From: Brienomyrus brachyistius
Taxonomy: Eukaryota > Chordata > Actinopteri > Osteoglossiformes > Mormyridae
Assembly (NCBI RefSeq): GCF_023856365.1
Contig: NC_064541.1
Span: forward strand, 25,894,214 to 25,958,213
Direction of reading: 5' to 3'
Length of the DNA stretch: 64,000 bases
The position numbers and the translations under genes are program-made. The notes under the pieces are model-generated. The model was not told where the DNA came from and ran no database searches. It was given only the letters and a program-made list of their open reading frames with translations. Each line of letters begins with the position of its first letter. Within the stretch, counting starts at the first letter, position 1. Of this stretch, positions 39,301 through 48,155 are shown piece after piece.

Positions 39301-42300
39301 GATACTGCTGTAGGAGAAGCGGGCTCTTAGGGTTGTCTCATCAAGCATGTCATCCTTTGTAGCATGAAACCCTGCGCTTGGTTTTGATCACAGGTTGTAG
39401 GTTGTGTAGCGGAGGCTGCTGTCCGCCTCCACATGTGCAGGAACGCTGTCCCTTTGTAAATCATTGTGCTGGATGATGACGGGCGAAGGCTGGTCTCAGA
39501 TGCTCTCCATATGATCTACCTGGCTTTCCGCGAGAATCATTCTGTAGCACTTAGGATCTTAAATATGCCCATTTATCTCGGTGTGACAAGCCAGATGGTT
39601 TTGCCTGTCATCAGCGAAACATTTCTATTTGCAATGGGAGGAAAGATCCATCGGGCCTTTGTTCTGGAACCTCCCTCTGAAGATCGAGACAACAAAGGAA
39701 AATAATTCTCCTCCAGCTAGTTTTTTTAAGTCCTTGTATACTTAAGCTCAGAAGTTATGCAGTTGTGTATATTTTTTGGGAAAAGGGGCAAAAGTGTGTG
39801 TTTGAAAGCTCAGGAGTAATGATGAAGATGAGGAAGGTGGTCTTCGTTGGACTCATGATCACTTTGGGGTGTTGTGAGAGTGAGAGGTTGGTTTACTTTT
39901 CCCGTGACTGAATGCTTAGCTGGACCATTAACCCAAAGCTCCCCCAAGGTCATTTGACAGACCATCTGTCTGCCTGACGCCATTTTACCTCCCGTGCTAA
40001 TGCTCTTAATTATTTTTTTGTGATTGATCTTTTTTAAACGGACGTCCTTCTATGTGTATTTTTGCAAATCGAGGTCTCTCCCCCCCCCCCCCCCCCCCCC
40101 ACATTTCAAGTCATTTCCTGCCTTGCAAATAAAAGAGACGTTATATAAACAGCCATGTGACTAATGATTTTTTTTAAAGGTTGGAGAGGGTGTGATTGCC
40201 CAAAACCTGATTTAGAACAGTTGCTGTTTTTGGGACGATGTCGTTTTTTTGCTGTGCATACTGACATCTTGTGGCTTCTTGCCTTCTCTTTTTAAAATGA
40301 TTTATTTTTAATATTCCGTGCCCCTTTTTTAACATGCTTGCAGTAGATATGGGCCACTCCCTGCCATGGAAAATACACGGCTTTCTCTGCCTTTCTTTAC
40401 TCATGGGCTCGGGACACAAGCAGCGTCGCTGTTGTGCTGTCCTCTTAAACGAGGGACGTGTGTGAGGTGTTTGACAGCGGCTTCCGCTGCCTGGCGCTGT
40501 GGCTTCTTGCCGCCTCCCTCATCGCGCCCGTCATCGCGCTCTCTTCTCCCAGGTGTGGCAGTACATCACGCTGATGCGACGTATATTTCTGATCGACTGT
40601 CCCGGAGTCGTGTATCCGTCAGAGGACAGCGAGACGGACATCGTGCTCAAAGGAGTGGTGGGTTCCCTTATGCAGACAGAGTGTGTTTGACCCTCTAAAA
40701 ACTCCATATATAAAAATGTCCATATACAATATAATATTTATGAGCATAAAAACAGAATTTCCAGTGTATGCACATGTCCCTGTGGGTAGTGTCTATGATG
40801 GCATTAAACGATTTTATTTATTTCTGATTGGTTCCGATGCAAACATTTGTCCTGCAGGTCCAAGTGGAGAAGATTAAGAACCCAGAGGAGCACATTGGGG
40901 CTGTATTGGAGCGGGCGAAACCAGAGTACATCCAGAAAACATATCGAGTCCCGTGCTGGACGTCGCCTGAGGACTTCCTGGAAAAGCTGGCATTTCGCTC
41001 CGGAAAACTCCTAAAGGTCTGTGCTGCCTGATTGCCCCCAGCAGAGTCCAGGGCCAAACTCTGGATCTTTATTGTTTTTCTCCATTTGAGGGGGGGCAAT
41101 GTGAATCGTGCCACCCCATCCTGGGAAGGAAATGGGTTCGGTAGTGGAAAGCCCAGTCTGTGGCCTGAAACGGACCCTGTGTGAAGTTTGACAGTCTCTC
41201 TCCATGTGTGCCAGGGGGGCGAGCCAGATCTGCCCACGGTGTCCAAAATGGTGTTGAACGACTGGCAGCGAGGTCGCATCCCGTTCTTTGTGAAGCCCCC
41301 CCTCACAGAGACGGAGGAGGAGGTGGGGGCCGCCCTCATTTGCCGTCACTCTGCAGTCTGCATTGCATACCACTCCTCCTTTGAAATCTGCTCTTTGGCT
41401 CCAGTTGTAGTTATCCTGCCCCCTACTGTCCATAAAGTGATACTAAAAGTTGGTAAATAAATGATTCTTAAGGATAATATTTGAACGGGTCTTTCCTAAA
41501 CATTTTTTTCATCTTTAGCGTCAGGAAAGGCTAGGGAACGTAGGAGCGATGACCAGTGACGGGGACTTGCAAGAGGTGACCCCCGAAGAGGGGATGGAGG
41601 GTCTGGACCAGATTGACTCATGTCCAAAGAGTGAGCAGGTGCCGAAACCCCTGACCAACGTCAAGCAGAACTTCGGGAAGATCAACGTAGGCCCAGAGTT
41701 CACGGAGGAGGACCTGGTGCCCGTGGAGGTGTCGGACATCTCGGATGAGGAGGAAGAGCAGTCGGAAGAGGAAGATGTGGGGAGTGACGGACCAGATGAG
41801 GGAGAAGAGAGTGAGAATGGGGAGGGCGAGAGTGAGGAGGCAGAGGAGCCGAAAGCTGCCCCAGCCAAGGCTGAGGTCAAGGACTCGCGGCAAGTGGTCA
41901 AAGAGCTGGACCAGAAGATCGCCAAGTACAAACAGTTCCTGAGCAGAGCCAAGTGCAAGAGGTTCTCAGCTATCCGGTGTGTCCCCCTGTCCCAAATGGT
42001 TTCGTAATGGGCATGATCCAAATTGCTTGTTTTGTGATTTAAATTTTTTTCATTTCGTTTTGAATAGACGTCAGAGCAATTTTTAAAAGTTCTTAATCGA
42101 AGTTGGAGTAACTTTCTGTTGTTACAGGATTCCAAAGTCACTGACGGAGAGGCTTCACACGCAGACGGAAAGCCAGCCGTCGGCTCCCAGTAGACCACAG
42201 GCGAAAGGCGAGTCTCGCGTCGAAGCGTAATGCAGTTTCCATGAGAATCAGCGGAACCGTGAGTTCTGATGGGCCAAAGTTCTGGTCCTTGTTGTGTAAA

Positions 42301-43619
42301 CAGGGATGTTTCTGAAAGGCAGGTCACACGCTCAGGATTCCTGCAGATCCTTGAAAGCCTCAAAGTAGATTTTCATAAAACATCTGGAAAAGTTTCAAAA
42401 TTAAGACTTTGCAAAAAAAAAAAAAAAAAAAAACATCTTACCTTTATAAGCATAATAACCATGCGTGATTTATTCTTTAAATTTAAAGTTAAATGCACCT
42501 TGAGCGAAAGATGGCAGGCCATTGATCAGAGGAGAGAGTAAATCTCCAGGGTCCTGCATTGAATTTTTTTATTTTATTTATTTTTTCTTTTTTAAAAAAG
42601 CTAAAAACCAAAAAAAGTCCCTAAAAACTGAGTCCTACTCAAATCTAATTCCAGATATGAAAAGTGGGCCCAGAATACACTGCACAGTGAATTTCTTTGC
42701 CTGGATCCAGCTATTTTATTTTTTTCGTACAGTTTTTTTTTTTTTTTTTTATTTCTGGGCGTTGAACTAAGAAAAATAACGAGAGCCGAGTTTAAAGGCT
42801 GGCGCTGCCGTCAGCAGTGTGGTGTGGTGGATTTGTGTGAAATTTGCCCCAGATAGATCTGTCTATCCTGCACATCTTCCCCAATACATCAGTCAAAAAA
42901 TCCTTCCTTCTATTTTTAATTTTAAATCAAAGTCAGATTCAGTCCACATTCCAGAACTTTCCATCTGGTCACAGTGCCACCCAGAAGTAGAAATAATCAG
43001 CTTCTCTGTGATATTTGTCACAGTCTGTAGGTTGGACCCACGGCACTGATGTCCCTCTTAATTCCCTATAAGCTGTCCCATTGTGTTTTTCTTAACATTT
43101 TGACCCCCCCACCTTTTATGAATAGTTGATCCTGGCATCTGTGGACAAATGTGAGCCGGTTTCCAGGTTCCAATCTGAAACGTGAAATTTTGCGTGAAAT
43201 TTACACCTCTGGAATGATTTGGTGACTTGCCACAACTTTCGCGTTTGGAACATCCTCTCTCTCTCTCTCTCTCTCTGGGCCCACAGCTGAGACACAGACC
43301 AGCAGAAAGAGGAAAGCTGAGGAGGACGATGGCCAGAGTGAGACGGGACGCGGCGGCAGGCTGACGTGCAAAGAGGTACCGTCCCCCGTCCCCCCGCCTC
43401 CCATGTGACACACTTTACGGTATCGCTGACATCATCCCTGGTGCAGGGAGCCCACACTCACTCTCCTGTGTTGCCCCCATAAAGCGGAGGAGACAGGAAC
43501 GAGCACAGAAGGTGAAGAAGGTGGGGGCGCGTTATTACGAAACGCACAACGTCAAGAACAAGAACAAAAAGCGGGGCCCCCCTGGCAGGCCCGAGCAGAC
43601 CAAGCGGGGCCGGCACTGA
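30302..43619 (+). CDS. gnl2: GNL2, nucleolar GTP-binding protein 2 (NGP-1/Nog2 family)
   Basis: Predicted 723-residue GTPase of the nucleolus and nucleoplasm that acts in 60S pre-ribosome maturation; human GNL2 has 731 residues. Sixteen coding exons keep phase: 30302-30365, 30947-31031, 31304-31398, 32261-32400, 35073-35257, 35433-35499, 35843-36001, 36619-36732, 38556-38684, 40553-40657, 40858-41016, 41215-41322, 41519-41976, 42128-42207, 43287-43375, 43485-43619. The N-terminal NGP1NT region begins [14 protein letters not shown]. The G domain is circularly permuted, as in the YlqF/YawG family: DARDP at about 225-229, NKCD (G4) at 255-258, GYPNVGKS (G1) at 317-324 and DCPG (G3) at 361-364. 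An acidic stretch in exon 13 precedes a basic tail ([20 protein letters not shown]), a likely nucleolar signal. The start codon has A at -3 and G at +4. Intron 14 uses a GC donor. The exons are intact with no frameshift, so the gene should be functional. Confidence 0.97.
31535..31725 (-). mobile_element. tRNA-derived SINE in gnl2 intron 3
   Basis: On the minus strand the tRNA-like head reads tgcctcagcaggtcaagaca (A box), then ggttgctcgttcaaatccc (B box). The 3' end carries the fish-SINE signature tcgctttgggtaaaagcgtc with a short tail. It lies antisense within gnl2 and does not touch exons. Confidence 0.85.
33264..33298. repeat. (CT)n microsatellite in gnl2 intron 4
   Basis: About 17 CT units. 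A shorter CT array lies at 34,201-34,220, followed by a T run. Confidence 0.9.
34370..34880. other. Unique CpG-bearing block in gnl2 intron 4, candidate regulatory element
   Basis: Intron 4 (32,401-35,072) is the longest gnl2 intron. This part is non-repetitive and contains a 60-codon open frame at 34,365-34,547 with no known domain, then a unique block (about 34,650-34,880) including cagcagggcgccgtaaat. It looks more like conserved non-coding DNA than decayed transposon, but conservation cannot be judged from one genome. Confidence 0.3.
35566..35690. repeat. Interspersed foldback repeat (copy 2) in gnl2 intron 6
   Basis: The left arm (tagtcctcagggacccccag ... acagtccac) pairs with the right arm, which read in reverse is tgtcctcggggggccccccc ... 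acagtccac. The arms are about 35-38 bp with a loop of about 30 bp. It is the same family as the copy at 18,035-18,182. Confidence 0.7.
40080..40100. repeat. Poly-C run in gnl2 intron 9
   Basis: Twenty-one consecutive C residues, the longest G/C homopolymer in the window. Confidence 0.9.
42208..42213 (+). other. Non-canonical GC splice donor of gnl2 intron 14
   Basis: Exon 14 must end at 42,207 with one base of a split codon to join exon 15 (43,287) in phase and read ...[14 protein letters not shown]. The intron then begins gcgagt, a GC-AG intron with otherwise good donor consensus (AAAG before, GAGT after). Using no donor here, translation would stop at a TAA at 42,228-42,230 and lose the conserved basic C-terminus. 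Confidence 0.8.
43255..43276. repeat. (CT)n tract at the gnl2 intron 14 acceptor
   Basis: About 11 CT units end about 10 bp before the acceptor AG at 43,285-43,286 and therefore probably form the polypyrimidine tract of the GC-AG intron. Confidence 0.85.
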
Positions 43620-43642
43620 CCCCGTGGCTGCATGCCCTGTAA

Positions 43643-43648
43643 AATAAA
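43643..43648 (+). terminator. gnl2 polyadenylation signal
   Basis: AATAAA lies 24 bp after the gnl2 stop codon, giving a very short predicted 3' UTR. This agrees with the tail-to-tail packing against dnali1. Confidence 0.7.
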
Positions 43649-44081
43649 CCACTTTTAATGCCTTATCGCGTGTATCCTTTAGTGATGATGAGACCATTTT
43701 GGAAGGAATGGGTTTGGGGCGTGAAGGGGCGTGGAAAACGATGCCACTTGGCAGCTGAAAGTCTGGCCCTCGTAGCTCCGTTTCACAATTGCACTTTAAA
43801 ACACCTTATAAACTTTTATAAACTTGCGTGGCAAAACGAGTGACGATTATGACCACATTATTGACACTGGGATGCGCATTTAATATATTTTTCATTCAGA
43901 AAAATAAACAGTCATCTAATAAAAAATCACGAACATAGATTCTGCATGACCAAAACACATCCCTTTTTCCCTGAAAGTCATGTGTTTGTTTTGCTGAGGG
44001 ATAAATAAACAGTGAGTGGAGAAAAAAACATGCCTCATTTATTAACAGGAAGTGGAAACTGAACGTTGTATGATGTTCTGA

Positions 44082-44087
44082 TTTATT
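44082..44087 (-). terminator. dnali1 polyadenylation signal
   Basis: Read on the minus strand this is AATAAA, about 57 bp beyond the dnali1 stop codon. A second minus-strand AATAAA lies at 44,038-44,043. Either may be used. Confidence 0.65.
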
Positions 44088-44143
44088 TGAAATGTAAACA
44101 GTGGCTGGTGGAATTAAAGACAGACCTTTTGCTTCAGATCAGT

Positions 44144-47100
44144 TTAATTTTTTGGAGCTACCAGTCCATCAAGCAGGGCCTGGGGAAAAAAAAACAGGTG
44201 AGAGTGGGCAGATGACACAAATGGGACAAACTGTCCCTCAGAGAACTACACCTTAGAACCATGTAGAACCCAGATGGAGAACACAGAACACCGGGGACAG
44301 GTGTCGGCATTCACGGAATTTGGTGTAGAGAATCAATGACATGAACTCCTGATCACCATGGAGCTAAACCTGTGTTCTGCTCTCATTCTGTGTGTCACTT
44401 TTTTGTTTGTACTTTAAAGTTTCCTAAGAACCAAGTAGTACCTCGTAAAATCCAGTCGTGGACCGTTAACTTTATCTGATTAATTCATTTCGTTGTTAAT
44501 AGACAGTTAGTGCCCCGGCAGAGTTATCAAACTGACTGAACCTCAGCCAGATGAAGAACACAGATGTTGTATTTGAACCAGGTGCATGCAGCCGTCTGCG
44601 AAAGACATGTGGAGTGTGGAATTCAGTCTAATCCCGAAAATCGCCTGCTATCTAAATACATTTAAGCTACTACAGAGAGACAAAATCTTCCCCAGGTGCT
44701 GTGTGACCCTGTACTCATCAAAGTGTGGAGACACTGTGTGACTGACGGTGCTAAAGTGTAGCGGTCTGTCCATATTGCATTGTGAGAGATGGAAAGCAGA
44801 GACATATCTAGCATTCCCAGTGCATGCCAGCTAGGCTTAGTCTAGGCATGCGAATGATGCATCGTTTAATGCGAGGTTATGGATTCTGCTATTTGGGCAT
44901 TCAAGAGCTGTGACAACCTGAGCAGCTGTCTGGGGCGAGCCAGCAGAATTGGGTGGTTTGCAGGCTTTGGAAGGTGGTCTGGCTCTTAGCCCGGGTACTG
45001 GTGTACCTTAAGCTGCTGGTTGGCCCGTTTGAGGAACTGGATCTCCTCTGAGTGCTTTTTCTCGTCGGCCTGCCGCCGCTCGGCCTCCCGCTTCTCCACG
45101 GCCTCGCATCTGGCCCGCTGCTCGTTCACCTGCCTCTCCAGTTCTTTCTTCTCTTTCTCCAGCTGCTCAATCTGCACGTTTCCAACAAAGGAGCTGACCA
45201 TCAGCTCCAAAAGCTCTTGTAGTTATTCCATGCCTTCATTAGACAGGACTTGACATGCAGACTGGGTTTATAAATTCCTCTCCCCCAAAATGAGACTTAA
45301 ATAGTTACTTTAATCCCCTGTCCATCAGTGTCTTTATTGTACTTCTGTAATCTAGGATGGTTTTCTTCCCTGATCCTTATTTCCTACAGTGTTTTGTCCT
45401 CCAGGCTCCGGATCTGAAATCACTGAGAATACCAACAATCATCTCTCACCGCACCTTCTTCTCCATATCAGATTTGCCCTGCTCTCCCTGCAAGGCCTTC
45501 CTCATGCCAAACGCCACACTGCTCTCGTACAGCGTTTGGTAGGCGGCCAGGGTCATGCGGATCTCGTCCCGGACACGAAGCAGGAGAAGACCCCTCTCGG
45601 CGCAGTTGATGGTCACCTGTCGGATCAGCTCATCTACAGCGAAATGGCGGGGCCTCGTGAGAAGATAGGTTAAGACAAGGATGGCAGAGCAATGCAGGGC
45701 TCTTAAGATTCATCAGAAGTTTGGAATGAGATTACATTAGGGGCGGAGCCTGTGTCTCACGGTCAATACGTGAGACTTGAAAGCGCCGCTTACTGCATTC
45801 ATCAGATCTTGCTCTTCCGCCTTCTCTGCATGTGTGTAATAATGTGCTTGCATTGAGATCACATGTAACGTATCTTGGAATTTGCCCGGGAAGCAGCAAA
45901 TGCTATTTTCTGATTATAATTCGGGAGAGCTAAGAACTCGGCAGAAAACTCCCCTCCATTTGCCCACGCCGAGTCCATTAATTCTATATAATGGGACACC
46001 TTGGTGGACGTTATCCCTTATTTCTCAGCATGAGTAACTAGGTGAGGCGTGTAAGCGTGTGAACTGGTTGAAATGCATGTGTCTTACGATCAATGACACT
46101 CGAGAGCCCTGACAGTAGTATGAGATGAGCTTAGCTACTAAGTGGTTATTTGAGGTAGCTACGGCAATTAGCCCAGAATGTACCAAAGCACTGGGAGTAC
46201 AGCTGTCTGCGGACGGGACAAATGCCCGTCTCCCGAGCCTGCCTCTGCTGTAGCTTCAGGTCCAGCTGTTCCTGGAGGTGTATCACATCCACGCGTGTGC
46301 AGGGTGCACTGGAAACCCGCTGGATCCACAGTTGGTCATTCTCCGTCCATTCCCTGCAAAGACAACAAGGCCGCGTTGACCGGGCTGTATGCTGGTAGCC
46401 GGGGGCTGCATCTGAAGATGACTCGGAGGTACCTGGGCGGCAGGATGATGTCCAGTACCTCCTCGGTTTGCTGCCTGTTAGAATCAACGGTGGGGCTCCT
46501 AGGTTTTGGGGGGACTGGCCCAGTTACAGCGGGCAACTGGAGGCTTGCTTTCAAGTTCCTGGCCTGAGTCACAGTGTAAAGGCCTTTATTACCATTGGCA
46601 GATTGAAGGGAGACATGACATCATTAACCAAAGGCAAATTTAAAAGCTGCAGCAGTTTGGAAGAATTAAGTGTACTTGACGTTTTGGTCGTAAAGTTTGT
46701 CAAAACGATAACCAGAAACAAGTTTTGCTTGTTGTAAAGTCATACAAGCACATTTCACGCATTCCTAGGCCAGTACCAGAGATGGGTATTTCTCTAACGA
46801 ACTGGTTCTTCGTCTCAGCTCTTTTAAATGAACGTGAAAGTCGGCCACTTTTAATGAACGCACGTTTGACTTAGGTTTGATACAATTATATGATGCATGA
46901 CTTCTTTGGTAATAACTATTTAGGGCCAAATGTCACATGAAAACGGAGACGCTTAATAGGCTACTCCCTCCTGTGTGTGCTGACAGAATACAACGATGCT
47001 TATAACAATGATATAGTCGTGGTCTTTAATAGACAGAGTAATCTTGTATGTTATTAGCTTTCATCTGATAATCGTATGACGCAAAAGCGCTACGATGCGC

Positions 47101-47639
47101 TCCGTAAAGTGTGCGTTTTTTAGTTGGATGCCTTTTGCGTTGTTGCTCATCTTAAATGAATAAACCTCTGTTTAGATTCATTAAAATAATGTTTAGAAAA
47201 ATAGGTTGATATGATAAACATTAAATAGAGTAACACTTTCTACGATTATTCGTTACTTCTGTGCTCTGCTATATGCGCGATCACCATCAACCATCTTCTA
47301 CTTTATCCCTTCTTACAATACCAGTCATGACTTGGTTGGGTTATTTAAAAAGAGAACGTCAACATCGATCTTTTAAATTGTTTCATTTATATTCATATTT
47401 ATATTTATGACATGTTGTGATTTTTCATTTTACCTTTACCTGTACTTATTTTAAAAGATACATTTTCAACATTGTATAGGCACAAATAGCATGTTTTTAC
47501 ATAAAACACTACACTAATTATATATATTTTATATACTTGTTTCAGTCTGGAGTTTTACCTTGAATGATTTCTTTTCTGTGTTCCTGCTCACCAGAACAGG
47601 ATTGTCGTACTTCAGTAGCGAGTCGACTGGGGGAATCAT
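44144..47639 (-). CDS. dnali1: DNALI1, axonemal dynein light intermediate chain 1 (p28)
   Basis: Predicted 253-residue orthologue of human DNALI1 (258 residues) and Chlamydomonas p28, a subunit of single-headed inner-arm dyneins of motile cilia and sperm flagella. Six coding exons on the minus strand, in order of translation: 47639-47559, 46563-46433, 46353-46184, 45633-45455, 45171-45007, 44179-44144, all with GT-AG borders and consistent phase. The protein starts MIPPVDSLLKYDNPVLVSRNTEKKS, has a variable Pro-rich stretch (about 30-60), then the conserved Ax_dynein_light domain with HLQEQLDLKLQQRQARETGICPVRR and a C-terminal coiled coil (about 188-242, IEQLEKEKKELERQVNEQ...). It ends ALLDGLVAPKN. 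It is convergent with gnl2 (525 bp between stops) and divergent from snip1. An RFX-like X-box lies 88 bp upstream of the ATG. No defects are seen. Confidence 0.96.
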
Positions 47640-47726
47640 TTCAATTATTAAAACAATAATTAAAATGAAACACTCGGTGCTTCCAAAAAACACACGCAGG
47701 AGAGTTTTGTTGGAGTGCGTGGTGCC

Positions 47727-47740
47727 GTTTCCATGACTAC
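47727..47740 (+). promoter_or_regulatory. RFX X-box-like motif of dnali1
   Basis: The sequence gtttccatgactac matches the X-box consensus RYYNYY-AT-RRNRAC at all but one position. RFX factors drive cilia genes through X-boxes close to the start site, and dnali1 is an axonemal gene, so position (88 bp before the ATG) and function agree. Binding is inferred, not shown. Confidence 0.55.
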
Positions 47741-48035
47741 AGAGACGCCTGCGCTTAGAGCTGTACTACAGGATGTACGGCCAACAGCTACCCCAACGTT
47801 TGAGCCCAGGACATTATCCATTAGTATGAAACAAAAGTATTTAGTCTACTAATTAAATATTTTAAGTTATTGAAATGAAATCCACAAAAAATCTAATCAG
47901 AATCGCAAGAACTGTTTTGGATACATGATTAGTAGTGCGGTGTATAAGCAGAACTAAAGGGGCTTGTTTTAAGAACATGATCGGAAGAATTTTGTAACGG
48001 AACCGGAAACGGAACCCGCGGGCTGAAGTCTTTCA

Positions 48036-48054
48036 GCTCGCGTAAAGCGCGAGC
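48036..48054. other. GC-rich hairpin upstream of snip1
   Basis: GCTCGCG and CGCGAGC flank a 5-base loop TAAAG. The hairpin lies about 100 bp before the snip1 ATG and may fall within its 5' UTR. It may instead be a chance CpG palindrome in the promoter. Confidence 0.4.
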
Positions 48055-48155
48055 CTTGTTGAAAAACTTCGTTGTCGTTAATATTTGCATATATAATGTT
48101 CATGTTATGAACCTTATATTGAAAACTTTACCAAGCATTTAGACACGTGAAGGAG

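Larger units (their letters stand above)
47640..48155. promoter_or_regulatory. Shared bidirectional promoter of dnali1 (minus) and snip1 (plus)
   Basis: Only 516 bp separate the two start codons, so the genes are transcribed divergently from one interval. Visible elements are a near-consensus X-box on the dnali1 side (47,727-47,740), an ETS-like ACCGGAAAC on the snip1 side (about 48,002-48,010) in a purine-rich gcgggctgaag context, and a 7-bp GC hairpin at 48,036-48,054. No TATA box is evident. Human DNALI1 and SNIP1 are also head-to-head, so the shared promoter is probably ancestral. The actual transcription starts are unknown. Confidence 0.7.

Noticed and set aside
42128..42230. Reading gnl2 exon 14 through to the TAA at 42,228-42,230 as the true end of the protein
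   Set aside because: The conserved C-terminal exons 15 and 16 follow with consistent phase when the GC donor is used, so read-through is at most an alternative form.
41521..42363. 280-codon open frame on the minus strand
   Set aside because: It is antisense to gnl2 exon 13, whose GAG/GAC-rich acidic coding strand produces Ser/Leu-rich open antisense frames. It crosses the gnl2 exon-intron border and has no domain of its own.
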